A DNA stretch of 64,000 bases, from positions 45,275-109,274 of the forward strand of contig CANJJE010000010.1 of the NCBI GenBank assembly GCA_947474755.1, written 5' to 3'. Below the pieces are notes generated by a model. The model saw nothing but the letters and a program-made list of their open reading frames with translations, was not told where the DNA came from and ran no database searches. Numbering within the stretch: the stretch's first letter is position 1; each line of letters begins with the position of its first letter. A program made the position numbers and the translations under genes. This document shows positions 19,833 to 30,188 of this stretch, piece by piece. This DNA comes from Burkholderiales bacterium. Lineage in GTDB: Bacteria; Pseudomonadota; Gammaproteobacteria; Burkholderiales; Burkholderiaceae_C.

Positions 19833-20546
19833 TCATTCAAGGTCCTGGAACTGGGAGGTGCCGAACAGCAAGCCCTTTTCTTCGGCACTGACCTGGACCA
19901 CTGGAGCGTGTTCGAGGCAGACGCGGTTGCGACCCTCGGACTTGGCAAGGTAGAGCTGGCGGTCGGCTCGCTCGACCCACAGTGCGGCCGACGAGCGCAC
20001 CCACTGCGGCGCAAAGGCCCCGCCGATGCTGATGGTGACCCGCACATCGACGCCCGGAGCAACTTTCACCGGGCGCCGCTCGACCTTGTCGCGGATGCGC
20101 TCGGCCACGGCGAGCCCGAAGGTCGTTGGGCAGTTTGGAAGGATGATGGCGAATTCCTCGCCGCCATAGCGCGCAACGGTGTCCATGGGACGCACGCAGT
20201 CCTGCAGCGCAGCGGCCACTGCCCTGAGCACCTGATCACCGGCCGGGTGACCGTAGGTGTCGTTGACGCGCTTGAAGTGGTCGATATCGGCCATCAGCAC
20301 CAATGCGGGCTCACCGGCGCGGGCCACTCGATCGATCTCCCGGGTGATGGTGAGCTCGAACTGGCGGCGGTTGGCCTGTCCGGTCAACGCATCGCGACTG
20401 GACAAGTCGCACAGCGCGTCGACGACAGCCTGCAACCACGGCGTCGAGCCGGGTTGCGCATCAATGTTCAGCTCGCGGCCGGACTGCTTCAACAGCAGCA
20501 AGGCCGTTTGAAGTTGCAGCTCCGCGGTCAGGTCAGCAGTGGACAT
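19833..20546 (-). CDS. Diguanylate cyclase (GGDEF) with I-site
   Basis: 237 residues from the ATG at 20546 (a GTG at 20561 adds five residues). An N-terminal helical segment of about 45 residues is followed by a full GGDEF domain. The active site is GGEEF (residues 128-132), and RPMD exactly five residues before it forms the product-inhibition I-site. LTGQANRRQFE and DIDHFKRVNDTYGHPAGD are conserved. No membrane or sensor domain is seen. It makes c-di-GMP; being next to flhG, it probably links c-di-GMP to motility. Confidence 0.9.
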   Translation of the reverse strand: MSTADLTAELQLQTALLLLKQSGRELNIDAQPGSTPWLQAVVDALCDLSSRDALTGQANRRQFELTITREIDRVARAGEPALVLMADIDHFKRVNDTYGHPAGDQVLRAVAAALQDCVRPMDTVARYGGEEFAIILPNCPTTFGLAVAERIRDKVERRPVKVAPGVDVRVTISIGGAFAPQWVRSSAALWVERADRQLYLAKSEGRNRVCLEHAPVVQVSAEEKGLLFGTSQFQDLE

Positions 20547-20737
20547 CGCTTGGTCAGGCACCCATGGGCCGATCAGGAATCCAGTCTAGCGGTGTCGCAA
20601 AACGTAACAGCAAGAGTGAAATGGACAAAGGCACGCCAGTTCTCAGGATCGGGCGACGCGAGCGCCCGTTCAAGTCGCCCGGCGCAGTGCCGATAGAACA
20701 CCATGCGACTCACCACGCCTGAACGGGGGACTCGACG

Positions 20738-21613
20738 ATGTCTGCCGTGATGCCTGCTTCTTCACGCCACCGCCACGATGACGCCTGCCCGGCGACACAG
20801 CATGAGCTGGCGTTCGACGGTGCCGATTTCGAGCGGGTGCGCAAGCTCATCTACGAGCGCGCCGGCATCAGCCTCGGCACCAGCAAGCAGGCGATGGTCT
20901 ACAGCCGTGTGTCGCGTCGGCTGCGCGAAACCGGCCACAACTCATTTACCAGCTATCTGCAATGGCTGGAGCAAGCCAACGGCGCCGCGGCCGATGCCGA
21001 ATGGCAGGAATTCATCAACTGCCTGACCACCAATCTCACTTCGTTCTTTCGCGAGGACCACCATTTCACTGCGCTGGTCGAAGACCTGCGGGCGCGATGC
21101 GGCCAAGGCCCGGTGCGCATCTGGTGCAGCGCGGCGTCCACAGGGGAAGAACCGTATTCGATCGCAATGACGGTCAATGAGGCGCTGGGGCCCAACCATG
21201 GTGCCGCGCTGGTCGCCAGCGATATCGACACCAATGTGCTGACCACCGCCGCAACCGGGGTGTATCCGCTGGAGGCTCGGGGCCTCTCGCCGGAACGGCT
21301 ACGACAGCACTTTCTGCGCGGCAAGGGCGCGCAATCCGGGCTGATCCGGGTGCGTCCGGAGCTGGCCCGAATGATCGAATTCCGCGCGCTGAACCTGATG
21401 GACGCACGCTGGTCGCTCGGCGACCCGTTCGACATCGTGTTCTGCCGCAACGTGATGATCTACTTCGACTCGCCGACGCAGCTGCGGGTACTGGAGAAGA
21501 TCCACGCGGCGATGAAACCGCGCGGCTTGTTGTACGTCGGTCATTCCGAGAACTTCACCGAAGCGCGCAACCTTTTCCGGCTGCGCGGCAAGACGATCTA
21601 CGAGCGCGTTTGA
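20738..21613 (+). CDS. cheR: Chemotaxis protein methyltransferase CheR
   Basis: 291 residues. It has the CheR N-terminal helical domain (FERVRKLIYERAGISLGTSK) and the SAM-binding methyltransferase domain (IWCSAASTGEEPYSIAM, VFCRNVMIYFD, GLLYVGHSEN). It methylates glutamates on chemoreceptors using S-adenosylmethionine. It opens a cheR-cheD-cheB run. Confidence 0.96.
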   Translation: MSAVMPASSRHRHDDACPATQHELAFDGADFERVRKLIYERAGISLGTSKQAMVYSRVSRRLRETGHNSFTSYLQWLEQANGAAADAEWQEFINCLTTNLTSFFREDHHFTALVEDLRARCGQGPVRIWCSAASTGEEPYSIAMTVNEALGPNHGAALVASDIDTNVLTTAATGVYPLEARGLSPERLRQHFLRGKGAQSGLIRVRPELARMIEFRALNLMDARWSLGDPFDIVFCRNVMIYFDSPTQLRVLEKIHAAMKPRGLLYVGHSENFTEARNLFRLRGKTIYERV

Positions 21614-21636
21614 CACAGCCCTCACACACGAGACCC

Positions 21637-22356
21637 ATGACCATGTCGATCGTCCCGAACACCAGCGCTTCGTCGTCCATGTCGCCGCTGCGCTCGACAC
21701 CGGTCGGTGGGCTGTCGACACAAGGCTTCGGCACACCAGCCGCGGGCTCGCAGCTGGCGCAATTGCGCGCCAGGGCACCCAAACCTGGCGAAGCCTCCTT
21801 CTTCTTCTACGAAGCCCATTTCAAGAGCGACGCGGTGAAGGTTTTGCCCGGCGAGTACTACGTCGACGATCAGGACCTGCTGATCATGACCACGCTGGGC
21901 TCGTGCATTGCCGCCTGTCTGTGGGACCGCAACGCCCGCGTCGGCGGCATGAATCACTTCATGTTGCCCGAAGGGGTCGGCGACTCGGGCCGCTATGGTT
22001 CCTACGCGATGGAACTGCTGATCAACGAACTTCTCAAGCGAGGTGCGTCACGCTCTGGCCTGGAGGCCAAGGTCTTCGGAGGCGGTGCGGTGATCAGTGG
22101 CATGAGCTCGCTGAACGTCGGCGAGCGCAACACCAGCTTCGTGATGAACTACCTGAAGACCGAGCACATCACCGTGGTGTCCAAGGACGTGCTCGGCACC
22201 TACCCTCGCAAGGTCTGCTTTCTGCCAGCCAGCGGCAAGGCGATGGTGAAGCGACTGGCACCAACCAGCAGCGACGCACTGCTTGCACAGGACAGGTTGG
22301 CCGTCGAACGCGCGATCACCTCGAGCAGCAGTGGCGGCTCGGTCGATCTGTTCTGA
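21637..22356 (+). CDS. cheD: Chemoreceptor glutamine deamidase CheD
   Basis: About 239 residues from the ATG at 21637. The first 55 residues are Ser/Pro-rich and probably disordered. The CheD core shows LGSCIAACLWD with the catalytic Cys, GGMNHFMLP with the His, and VFGGGAVISGM. It deamidates receptor glutamines. Spacing and order between cheR and cheB support the assignment. Confidence 0.94.
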   Translation: MTMSIVPNTSASSSMSPLRSTPVGGLSTQGFGTPAAGSQLAQLRARAPKPGEASFFFYEAHFKSDAVKVLPGEYYVDDQDLLIMTTLGSCIAACLWDRNARVGGMNHFMLPEGVGDSGRYGSYAMELLINELLKRGASRSGLEAKVFGGGAVISGMSSLNVGERNTSFVMNYLKTEHITVVSKDVLGTYPRKVCFLPASGKAMVKRLAPTSSDALLAQDRLAVERAITSSSSGGSVDLF

Positions 22357-22403
22357 CGGTGCAGGCACAAACTTCAACGGCCACGGATTGACTCGAGCGA
22401 ACT

Positions 22404-23486
22404 ATGGCGAAGACACGTGTGGTGGTGGTGGACGATTCGGCGCTGGTTCGCAGTCTGCTCACCCAGATCATCAACCAACAGCCCGACATGGAATGTGTCG
22501 GCGCGGCAGCCGACCCCTTCGTCGCGCGCGAGATGATCCGCGAGCTGAACCCGGACGTGATCACGCTCGATGTCGAGATGCCCCGCATGGACGGCATCGA
22601 CTTTCTCGGCAAGCTGATGCGGCTGCGGCCGATGCCGGTGGTGATGGTCTCGACGCTGACCGAGAACGGGACCGACGTCACGATGCGCGCGCTGGAACTC
22701 GGCGCGTTCGACTTCGTCGCCAAGCCGAAGATCGGCGTGGCCGACGGCCTGAAGCTGCTGGCCAACGAAATCACCGACAAGGTCCGCATTGCCTCGAAGG
22801 CACAGCTGCGACGTGGCGTCGTACCGATCGGCGGCACGGCCGCTGCACCGCGGCCGAGCGCGCCACCCACGTCCATCGGTCGGCTGTCGACCGAGAAGAT
22901 CATCTTCATCGGAGCGAGCACCGGCGGCACCGAAGCCACCAAGGAAGTGCTGGTGAATCTGCCCGCCGATTGCCCTGCGGTGGTCATCACGCAGCACATG
23001 CCCCCCGGCTTCACCAAGAGCTATGCGGCCCGTCTCGACGGACTGTGCAAGGTACGCGTCGCCGAAGCACGTGACGGCGAACGCATCCTGCCGGGACATG
23101 CCTACATCGCCCCTGGCGGACTGCACCTGAGCGTCGAGCGAAGCGGCGCGAACTACATCGCCCGGGTTCGCGATGGCGAGCCGGTGAACCGGCACAAGCC
23201 CTCGGTCGAAGTGCTGTTCAAGTCGGCTGCTCGCGTGGTCGGCCCGAATGCACTGGGCCTGATGCTCACCGGCATGGGCGCCGACGGCGCCAGCGCGATG
23301 CGCGAGATGCGTGACGCCGGCAGCTACAACTTCGTGCAGGACGAAGCGACCTGCGTCGTGTTCGGCATGCCGCGCGAAGCCATCGCAGCCGGTGCAGCGC
23401 ATGAAGTGCTGCCACTCACCCAGATCGCCTCCAAGCTGATCGAGCGCCTGCGCAGCACCTCGGGCATGTCGATGACGCGGGTCTAG
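22404..23486 (+). CDS. cheB: Chemotaxis methylesterase CheB
   Basis: 360 residues. Receiver domain with acidic pair D10/D11, phospho-acceptor D56 ([10 protein letters not shown]) and K108. A linker at about 130-160 leads to the methylesterase domain with S172 (GASTGG), H198 (TQHMPPG) and D294 (GMGADGA). It removes receptor methyl groups when phosphorylated by CheA, which is not in the window. Confidence 0.96.
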   Translation: MAKTRVVVVDDSALVRSLLTQIINQQPDMECVGAAADPFVAREMIRELNPDVITLDVEMPRMDGIDFLGKLMRLRPMPVVMVSTLTENGTDVTMRALELGAFDFVAKPKIGVADGLKLLANEITDKVRIASKAQLRRGVVPIGGTAAAPRPSAPPTSIGRLSTEKIIFIGASTGGTEATKEVLVNLPADCPAVVITQHMPPGFTKSYAARLDGLCKVRVAEARDGERILPGHAYIAPGGLHLSVERSGANYIARVRDGEPVNRHKPSVEVLFKSAARVVGPNALGLMLTGMGADGASAMREMRDAGSYNFVQDEATCVVFGMPREAIAAGAAHEVLPLTQIASKLIERLRSTSGMSMTRV

Positions 23487-23495
23487 CGACCCAGA

Positions 23496-24782
23496 TCAGG
23501 CAACCGGCAAGAACAACTGCTGCAAGTCGTTGAGCAGGTCATAACCGCGCGGAGTGGGCTGGATCCAGTTCGGTTCGCGCAGCAGCAGGCCCTTGCGCAC
23601 CGCCTCGTCCAGCGCCCGCTCGATCGAACTCAGCGGCAGGCCGGTGCGTTCGGTGCAGCGGGCGAGTTCAACCCCGTCCTTCAGCCGCAGCGCGTTGAGC
23701 ATGAACTCGAAGGGCAGTTGCTTGCGCGATACCTCTTCGTCCTGCGCGACCGCCCGGCCTGCCAGCGCATTCGTCATGTAGGTTGATGGATCGCGAAAGC
23801 GCACCTGGCGCACCACGCGGTGCGGATAGCTGAGCTTGCTGTGGGCGCCGGCGCCAATGCCGAGGTAATCGCCGAACTGCCAGTAGTTCAGGTTGTGCTC
23901 GCAGCGGTGGCCTGGTCGGGCGAAAGCAGACACCTCGTAGCGCGACAGGCCGGCTGCCTCGGTGGCCTGCGTGATGCGGTCGAGCATGTCGAACGCCAGA
24001 TCGTCGTCGGGCAACGCCAGATCTCCAGCGGGTGGGTGCTTCGCAAACAGCGTGTTCGGCTCGATGGTCAGGTGGTAGATCGACAGATGGGGCGGCTGGA
24101 ACGACAGCGCGGTGGCGAGGTCGGCATCGAATGCGGCCAGCGTCTGCCCGGGCAGCGCGTACATCAGATCGAGGTTGTAGGTGTCGAAGGCATCGCTCGC
24201 CTCGGACAGCGCCGCCCTTGCCTGCGCGCCGTCGTGCACACGGCCGAGTGCGGCGAGCCTGGTGTCGTCGAAGCTCTGCACGCCGACCGACAGACGTGTG
24301 ACCCCCGCCGCCCGGTATCCATGAAAACGATCGCGCTCGAAGGTGCCCGGGTTGGCCTCCATCGTGATCTCGCAGCCGGGCTCCAGTGGCAGACGGGCAC
24401 GGATGTCGGCAATCAGCTGCTCGATGCGCTCGGGCGGAAACAGGCTGGGTGTTCCGCCGCCGATGAACACCGTGTGGATGCGACGACCCCAGATGAACGG
24501 CAGCGCGGCCTCGAGGTCGCAGCGCAAGGCATCGAGGTATCTGGCAAACGGCGGTTCAGGGGGCGAATCGACAGGCGCCGCTGAACGGTGTTCGTGGGAG
24601 TTGAAGTCGCAATAGGGGCACTTCTTCAGGCACCACGGCAGGTGCACATACAAGGACAAGGGCGGCAGCGCCGCGAGGTTCAACGTGCCGGGGCGCAGGT
24701 AGCGGGCGAGCAGCTGGCTCGGGTCGACGTTGACTGCCGCCGATGCCGCTTGCGCATCATCGGCCGGCACGATCGCTGGCAT
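23496..24782 (-). CDS. hemW: Radical-SAM heme chaperone HemW (CPO-III-like)
   Basis: 428 residues from the ATG at 24782; a TTG at 24800 would add six residues. The radical-SAM motif is CLKKCPYC. The HemW core (IGGGTPSLFPPERIEQLI, LSVGVQSFDD, YEVSAFARPGHRCEHNLNYW) and the C-terminal HemN domain follow. HemW binds heme and delivers it to respiratory enzymes; it is not itself the coproporphyrinogen oxidase. It is downstream of rdgB on the same strand. Confidence 0.92.
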   Translation of the reverse strand: MPAIVPADDAQAASAAVNVDPSQLLARYLRPGTLNLAALPPLSLYVHLPWCLKKCPYCDFNSHEHRSAAPVDSPPEPPFARYLDALRCDLEAALPFIWGRRIHTVFIGGGTPSLFPPERIEQLIADIRARLPLEPGCEITMEANPGTFERDRFHGYRAAGVTRLSVGVQSFDDTRLAALGRVHDGAQARAALSEASDAFDTYNLDLMYALPGQTLAAFDADLATALSFQPPHLSIYHLTIEPNTLFAKHPPAGDLALPDDDLAFDMLDRITQATEAAGLSRYEVSAFARPGHRCEHNLNYWQFGDYLGIGAGAHSKLSYPHRVVRQVRFRDPSTYMTNALAGRAVAQDEEVSRKQLPFEFMLNALRLKDGVELARCTERTGLPLSSIERALDEAVRKGLLLREPNWIQPTPRGYDLLNDLQQLFLPVA

Positions 24783-24792
24783 CGCGGTGCGT

Positions 24793-25407
24793 TCAGCCAA
24801 GGCCCCAGACCTCGCGCATCTGCCGCAGCATCTCGCGCGATGCGAGACCTCGGTGACTGTGCTCGTTCTTGTCTTGCGGGCTCAGTTCGGCGACCGTGTG
24901 CGCCAGCTCGGGGATGTACATCAAGGGGTCGTAGCCGAAGCCGGAGTCACCGCGTGGCGTCGGCCAGATCACGCCGGCCCATCGCCCCATCGCCACCAGC
25001 GGCTGCGGGTCGTCGGCCGATCGCACGGCCACCAGCGCACAGACGAAGCGCGCGCTGCGCTGCGGCATCGTGACGATCGCCGACAGCTTCTCGAGCAGCA
25101 GCCGGTTGTTCGACGCATCGCCCTTCGCCTGCCCGTGGTCTTCGGCATAACGCGCCGAGCGCACACCCGGTGCGCCGCCCAGCGCATCGACGCAAAGCCC
25201 CGAGTCATCGGCGATGGCCGCGCTCCCCGCATGACGTGCCGCATGGCGGGCCTTTGCGAGCGCGTTCTCGATGAAGCTCGGGTGCGGCTCTTCGGCCTCG
25301 GGAATGCCGAGATCGCCCTGACGCACCAGTGCGAGCCCCAGCGGGGCGAACAGCGTTTGCAGTTCGGCCAGCTTGCCCGCGTTGTTCGAGGCCAGCACCA
25401 GCTTCAT
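24793..25407 (-). CDS. rdgB: Non-canonical purine NTP pyrophosphatase (RdgB/HAM1)
   Basis: 204 residues, starting MKLVLASNNAGKLAEL, the family signature. FIENALAKARHAAR, DDSGLCVDALGG and GFGYDPLMYIPE are also present. It hydrolyses dITP/XTP to keep deaminated purines out of DNA. It lies four bases after rph and ten bases before hemW, a common rph-rdgB-hemW operon. Confidence 0.96.
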   Translation of the reverse strand: MKLVLASNNAGKLAELQTLFAPLGLALVRQGDLGIPEAEEPHPSFIENALAKARHAARHAGSAAIADDSGLCVDALGGAPGVRSARYAEDHGQAKGDASNNRLLLEKLSAIVTMPQRSARFVCALVAVRSADDPQPLVAMGRWAGVIWPTPRGDSGFGYDPLMYIPELAHTVAELSPQDKNEHSHRGLASREMLRQMREVWGLG

Positions 25408-25411
25408 CGCA

Positions 25412-26137
25412 TCACAGTCCGAGCGCCTGACGCTGTGCCGCGACCAGCTGGCGGATGCCCTGGTCGGCGAGTTGCATCAAGCTGTCCATCTCGGCGCGAG
25501 AGAACGCTGCGCCTTCGGCCGTTCCCTGTACCTCGACGAAGCCGCCGGAGCCAGTCATCACGACATTCATGTCGGTGTCGCAGGCCGAGTCCTCGGTGTA
25601 TTCGAGGTCGAGCAGCGGTGTGCCTTCGACGATACCTACCGATATCGCAGCGACGAACTCGCGGATGGGCGAGGTGGCCAGCTTGCCCTGTGCGATCAGG
25701 CCCGCAACCGCATCATGGGCCGCCACGAAGGCGCCAGTGATGGCAGCGGTGCGCGTGCCGCCATCGGCCTGGATCACGTCGCAGTCGAGCGAGATCGTGC
25801 GTTCGCCGAGCGCACTCAGGTCGAACACGCAGCGCAATGAACGCCCGATCAGACGCTGGATCTCCTGCGTGCGCCCGCTCTGCTTGCCCTTGGCTGCCTC
25901 GCGGTCGCTGCGGGTGTGGGTGGCACGAGGCAGCATGCCGTACTCGGCCGTGACCCAGCCTTCTCCGCTGCCCCGCCTGTGCGGCGGCACCTTCTCTTCG
26001 ACCGACGCGGTACACAGCACTTTCGTGTCGCCGAACTCGATGAGCACCGAGCCCTCGGCGTGTTTGGTGTAGTGCCGCGTGATGCGAACCGGCCGCAACG
26101 CATCGACGCCGCGCCCTTGCGTGCGTGTGAAACTCAT
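25412..26137 (-). CDS. rph: Ribonuclease PH
   Basis: 241 residues from the ATG at 26137 ([20 protein letters not shown]). It carries the phosphorolytic 3'-5' exoribonuclease fold with [28 protein letters not shown] and [20 protein letters not shown]. It trims tRNA 3' ends using phosphate. It begins ten bases after the PP2C phosphatase gene. Confidence 0.96.
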   Translation of the reverse strand: MSFTRTQGRGVDALRPVRITRHYTKHAEGSVLIEFGDTKVLCTASVEEKVPPHRRGSGEGWVTAEYGMLPRATHTRSDREAAKGKQSGRTQEIQRLIGRSLRCVFDLSALGERTISLDCDVIQADGGTRTAAITGAFVAAHDAVAGLIAQGKLATSPIREFVAAISVGIVEGTPLLDLEYTEDSACDTDMNVVMTGSGGFVEVQGTAEGAAFSRAEMDSLMQLADQGIRQLVAAQRQALGL

Positions 26138-26147
26138 GACTGAACCC

Positions 26148-27065
26148 TCAGGTTTTTTTCGGTGACGACGAACGCCGGATGGCGTCGTTGATTTCCTTGA
26201 TCGACCGTTCGATCTCGGCATCGTCGAGGTCGTCGATCACATCGTGACCAAGCACGCTGGCCTGGATCGTCGAGGCGAACACCTCTTCGCCCAGGGCCTG
26301 CGTGGACACGCCGGCTGCCCCGATCGGGGCTTCGGAGGTTTCCCACTCGATGGCCATGACCGACACGTTGTCGGACTTCGGCCCGCCGTTGCGCAGCGCC
26401 TGCTCGACCAGTTCGGGAACCGATTCGGTGATGGCTTGCTGCGCGAGCTGTTCGGTGATCGAGGCATCGGTGACGGTGCTCCACAAGCCATCCGAGCACA
26501 GCATCAAGCGGTCGCCGCCCTGCATCTGAAACGGGCCTGCGGTGTCGATCACGGGCTTGCCCGGACTGCCCAGGCAGGTGAACAGCACATTGCGGTTCAG
26601 GCGTTCGCGCATTGGCGACACCGAATGCAGTGCGTCCTGCAGCTCGGAATATGAATGGTCGCGGGTGCGCGCGACCAGCTTGTCGCCACGCACGAGGTAC
26701 AGACGCGAATCCCCGCAATGTGCCCAGTAGGCCGAATCTCCCTGCAGCACGCAGGCGATGATGGTGGTGCGCGGCGTGTCGGTCAGCATCTTCTGTGCCG
26801 AGTAGCGCAACAGTTGCTGGTGGCCGGCCATGATCGCCCGGTTCAGGAACGCGAGCGGGTCGGCCAGCACCGGCTTGGCCTCACGCTGGAACAGGGCCGA
26901 CATCGTCTGCAGTGCGAGTTGCGACGCCACTTCGCCTTCCGGGTGCCCTCCCATGCCATCGGCCACTGCGAACAAGCCGGAATCGCGGGTGTACGAATAC
27001 CCCATGCGGTCCTCGTTCTTCTCGCGGCCGCCCTTGCGGCTCACCTGGTAAACGGAGAAGCGCAT
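26148..27065 (-). CDS. PP2C-family Ser/Thr protein phosphatase
   Basis: 305 residues. Metal-binding motifs are in order: NEDR (17-20), VADGMGGH (34-41), [19 protein letters not shown] and SDNVSVM. An acidic C-terminal tail of about 60 residues ([18 protein letters not shown]) lies beyond the catalytic domain. It reverses Ser/Thr phosphorylation and sits beside a cognate-looking kinase gene, with rph-rdgB-hemW downstream. Confidence 0.93.
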   Translation of the reverse strand: MRFSVYQVSRKGGREKNEDRMGYSYTRDSGLFAVADGMGGHPEGEVASQLALQTMSALFQREAKPVLADPLAFLNRAIMAGHQQLLRYSAQKMLTDTPRTTIIACVLQGDSAYWAHCGDSRLYLVRGDKLVARTRDHSYSELQDALHSVSPMRERLNRNVLFTCLGSPGKPVIDTAGPFQMQGGDRLMLCSDGLWSTVTDASITEQLAQQAITESVPELVEQALRNGGPKSDNVSVMAIEWETSEAPIGAAGVSTQALGEEVFASTIQASVLGHDVIDDLDDAEIERSIKEINDAIRRSSSPKKT

Positions 27066-27154
27066 CTCAATGCCTTCCTGAACGCCGGGCCGACCCGTGC
27101 CGGGCAGCGCTTCCTTGGGGGGCGGGAGCGAAGCGACGTGGGGGCTTCATGGCG

Positions 27155-28123
27155 TCACGCCTTGGCGCCGGTCGTCAGGTTTTCGAGCTGCATCTTCAGG
27201 CGCTCGCCGAAGCTCAGCTTGGTGTAGCGGCGCTCGGTTTCGCGCGCCAGTTCCTTCTGCAACGCAAACACGCTTTGCGGACGCGACAGCGGGTCAAGCG
27301 CCATGCACCACTCGGCGACTTCGATCAGGTTGTCGGAATAGATGTTGCGCAGTCGGGACAGGCTGAGCGCCAGCCGGTCTTTCTCGCCGCGCTGCGGCGC
27401 GTCGTTCGGTGGATAGCCCTGCATGCAGGCGTAGATGCACGCACCGATGGCGTAGATGTCGGTCCAGGGGCCGAGCGCGCCGTCGCGCCGGTACATCTCG
27501 GGCGCTGCAAAGCCCGGCGTGTACATCGGACGGATGAAGTTGCCTTCCTTGCTCAGCACTTCGCGGGCCGCACCGAAGTCCAGCATCACCGCCTTGTTGT
27601 CGTTGGTGATGAAGATATTGGCCGGCTTGATGTCGAGGTGCAGCATCTTGTGCTGGTGCACGATGCGCAGACCGCGCAGGATTTCGTCGAACAGGCTGCG
27701 GATGGTCGACTCGCGGAACACCTTGTCTCGCCGCAGGTCGCGTGCGGTGACGATGAAGTCCTGCAGCGTTTCGCCCTGCAGGTAGTTCATCACCATGTAG
27801 ACGGTTTCGTTCTCGCGGAAGAAATTCAGCACCGAGACGACGCTGGGGTGCGAAATCTGAGCGAGCGAGCGGCCCTCCTCGAAGAAGCTCTTCAGGCCGA
27901 GTCGGTACAGCGGCTGCTTGTCAGGCTTGACCCGAGGTGTCAACTGGCCCGACGAGCGCTCTGCCAGCGAAGCGGGCAGGTACTCCTTGAGCGCCACCAT
28001 GTGGCGTTGCGGGTCCTCTGCGAGGTACACCACACCGAAGCCACCAGCCGCCAGCTTCTTGACGATCTGATAGCCGCCGACCACGGTGCCCGAAGGCAGC
28101 GGAGCGGGCTTCAGCTTCGACAT
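27155..28123 (-). CDS. Eukaryotic-like Ser/Thr protein kinase
   Basis: 322 residues from the ATG at 28123. The glycine loop is AAGGFGVVYLAE, the catalytic Lys is K46 (VALKEYLP), the catalytic loop is HLDIKPANI (D164) and DFG is at 182-184. HxD in place of HRD and a compact C-lobe are typical of the short bacterial kinases paired with PP2C phosphatases. There is no transmembrane segment or sensor, so it is probably cytoplasmic. It is divergent from yicC with only about 30 bases between the starts. Confidence 0.93.
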   Translation of the reverse strand: MSKLKPAPLPSGTVVGGYQIVKKLAAGGFGVVYLAEDPQRHMVALKEYLPASLAERSSGQLTPRVKPDKQPLYRLGLKSFFEEGRSLAQISHPSVVSVLNFFRENETVYMVMNYLQGETLQDFIVTARDLRRDKVFRESTIRSLFDEILRGLRIVHQHKMLHLDIKPANIFITNDNKAVMLDFGAAREVLSKEGNFIRPMYTPGFAAPEMYRRDGALGPWTDIYAIGACIYACMQGYPPNDAPQRGEKDRLALSLSRLRNIYSDNLIEVAEWCMALDPLSRPQSVFALQKELARETERRYTKLSFGERLKMQLENLTTGAKA

Positions 28124-28152
28124 AATCAGCGGTTTTCGGGGGATGACATTCA

Positions 28153-29097
28153 ATGCCAGTCTACAGCATGACCGGCTACGCCAGTGCCTCTGCGGCCGCC
28201 GCTGAGACAGCAGTTTCGACTGCTGCAACAGAGCTGGCAGGCGCTCGATCTGCCACCCTTTCCCAGGCCAGTGTCAGCGTCGAATTGCGAAGCGTCAACG
28301 GACGCTTTCTCGACTTGAACCTGCGCCTGCCAGACGAACTGCGCGCCCTCGAGCCGACGCTGCGTGAGCTGCTGACTGCCGCCTTTCGCCGCGGCAAGAT
28401 CGAACTGAGATTGAACAGCCAGTCCGGCGCCGAGAACGCCTGGCCACAGCCCCAGCCGCAGCAGCTGAACCGACTGTCGCACCTGCAAAGCACCATACGA
28501 GGCTGGCTACCCAGTGCACAGGAGCTGTCGGTCCACGAGGTGCTGCACTGGTGCAAGACGAGTGCGCCCCAGGAACAGCTGGACGATGTGGCCCTGGACG
28601 CCGCCAGACGGGCCATTGCTGGCCTGCGCGAGGCACGTGCTCGAGAAGGCCAGCGCCTGGTCGAAGTGCTGATGCTCGGGGTGAACCGCCTTCGGGAGCT
28701 CGCCGCCAAGGCCGAACCCTTGGTGCCGGCCACCGTGCGACGCCAACAGCAGAAGTTTCTCGAGCGCTGGCAAGAAGCGCTGGAGCAAACCGGCATGACG
28801 CAAACCGTGTCGCGCGAGGCGTTGCAGGAGCGGGCGTTGAACGAGGCGGCGGCCTACGCGATCCGCATCGACGTGGCCGAGGAGTTGGCCCGGCTGCGAG
28901 CCCATCTCGACGAGATGGCGCGGATGCTTGCGGCTGGCGGCGAGGTGGGGAAACGGCTCGACTTCCTGATCCAGGAACTGCTGCGCGAGGCAAACACCCT
29001 GGGTTCGAAAGCGTCGAGCCTGGAGCTCACCACCATCTCGCTGGACATGAAGGTGTCGATAGAACAGCTGCGCGAGCAGGTGCAGAACCTGGAGTAG
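28153..29097 (+). CDS. yicC: YicC-family endoribonuclease-like protein
   Basis: 314 residues: N-terminal YicC domain (YSMTGYASA, SVELRSVNGRFLDLNLRLPDEL, FRRGKIELRL) and the C-terminal DUF1732 domain (RLRAHLDEMARMLAAGGEVG, KRLDFLIQELLREANTLGSK). A 40-residue Ala/Thr-rich insertion follows the first motif. YicC proteins are implicated in RNA turnover. The usual neighbour gmk does not follow here. Confidence 0.94.
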   Translation: MPVYSMTGYASASAAAAETAVSTAATELAGARSATLSQASVSVELRSVNGRFLDLNLRLPDELRALEPTLRELLTAAFRRGKIELRLNSQSGAENAWPQPQPQQLNRLSHLQSTIRGWLPSAQELSVHEVLHWCKTSAPQEQLDDVALDAARRAIAGLREARAREGQRLVEVLMLGVNRLRELAAKAEPLVPATVRRQQQKFLERWQEALEQTGMTQTVSREALQERALNEAAAYAIRIDVAEELARLRAHLDEMARMLAAGGEVGKRLDFLIQELLREANTLGSKASSLELTTISLDMKVSIEQLREQVQNLE

Positions 29098-29145
29098 TCC
29101 GTCGAAGGCAAGGGCTTCAAGGTGCGGCCGGCGTCCAGCTGTGTC

Positions 29146-29370
29146 TCATCCCAGCATGTCCCGGTGCGCTGCCAGGGCTTGCGCCACGATGGGTTTCAGC
29201 TGGCTGACGCCGTGCTGATCGAGGTAAGCCAGAAGCTCGCGCCGCATGCGCGGCTCCCAGAAATTGCGGATGTGGTGCGCGATGCCCTGCAGTGCCTCGG
29301 GGCGGTCAGGCATCGCTTCGAAGAAGTCGCCGATCTGGTTGGCCATCTTGACCAGTGATTCAGTGTTCAT
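29146..29370 (-). CDS. fdsD: NAD-dependent formate dehydrogenase delta subunit
   Basis: 74 residues from the ATG at 29370 (MNTESLVKMANQIGDFFEAM). The HIRNFWEPRMRRELLAYLD motif is the FdsD signature. It is the last gene of the fds operon and overlaps the end of fdhD. FdsD is needed for assembly or activity of the soluble formate dehydrogenase. Confidence 0.92.
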   Translation of the reverse strand: MNTESLVKMANQIGDFFEAMPDRPEALQGIAHHIRNFWEPRMRRELLAYLDQHGVSQLKPIVAQALAAHRDMLG

Positions 29371-30184
29371 CGCCGCTCTCATGGGTCGCGCTCAGGTCGA
29401 TGCGGCCGGGGTGGGTGTAGATCACCGCACCGTGCCCGCGTGCAAATCCCGCCAGCGTCAGCCCGGCCGCATCGGCAGTGGCCACCGCGAGCGTGGTGGG
29501 CGCCGACACCGCCACCAGCAGACCGACACCGGCGAGGGCGGCTTTCTGCACCATCTCGAAACTGGCGCGGCTGGTGATGGCGATGAAGCCCGTCGACGCA
29601 TCGGTGCGGGCCGCGACCATCGCGCCGACCAGCTTGTCGAGCGCGTTGTGGCGGCCGATGTCTTCGCGCACGAGGCCGATACCGCCGTCCGGCATGCACC
29701 ATGCGGCCGCGTGAACGGCTCCGGTGAGCCGCTGCAAGGTCTGATGTTCGCCCAGGTCGGCCATGGCGCGTTGCATCGCCGTCGGTGTGAAGCGCGCGCT
29801 GCCGACGAACGCCGGCAACACGCGCACCACCTGGGCCAGGGTCTCGCTGCCGCACAGGCCGCAGCCGGTTCGCCCGGCCATGGAGCGGCGGCGCTCCTTC
29901 AAGCGGGCCATGGCCGCCGCCGACACCTCCAGCCGCAGCGTGATGCCCGACTCACCGGGCTGTTCTTCGACACCGTACAGCTCGGAGCGCCCGTCAAGAA
30001 TGCCTTCGGTGATCGAGAAACCCAGCGCGAAGTCGGGCAGGTCCAGCGGCGTGGCCAGCATCACCGCGTGCGAGATACCGTTGTATTCCAGCGCTACCGG
30101 AACTTCTTCGGCCACCCAGTCGCGCGCGGGCGTGACCATGCCGCCTTGCAAGCGGTGCACCGGCAGGAACGCTGCGCCGGGCAT
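29360..30184 (-). CDS. fdhD: Formate dehydrogenase sulfurtransferase FdhD
   Basis: 274 residues from the ATG at 30184. The C-x-x-C that passes sulfur to the molybdenum cofactor is in GRTGCGLCGSE (C108 and C111). EDIGRHNALDKLVG and SRASFEMVQKAA are conserved. It sulfurates the bis-MGD cofactor so that FdsA becomes active. It lies between fdsA and fdsD. Confidence 0.95.
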   Translation of the reverse strand: MPGAAFLPVHRLQGGMVTPARDWVAEEVPVALEYNGISHAVMLATPLDLPDFALGFSITEGILDGRSELYGVEEQPGESGITLRLEVSAAAMARLKERRRSMAGRTGCGLCGSETLAQVVRVLPAFVGSARFTPTAMQRAMADLGEHQTLQRLTGAVHAAAWCMPDGGIGLVREDIGRHNALDKLVGAMVAARTDASTGFIAITSRASFEMVQKAALAGVGLLVAVSAPTTLAVATADAAGLTLAGFARGHGAVIYTHPGRIDLSATHESGDEH

Positions 30185-30188
30185 GTTC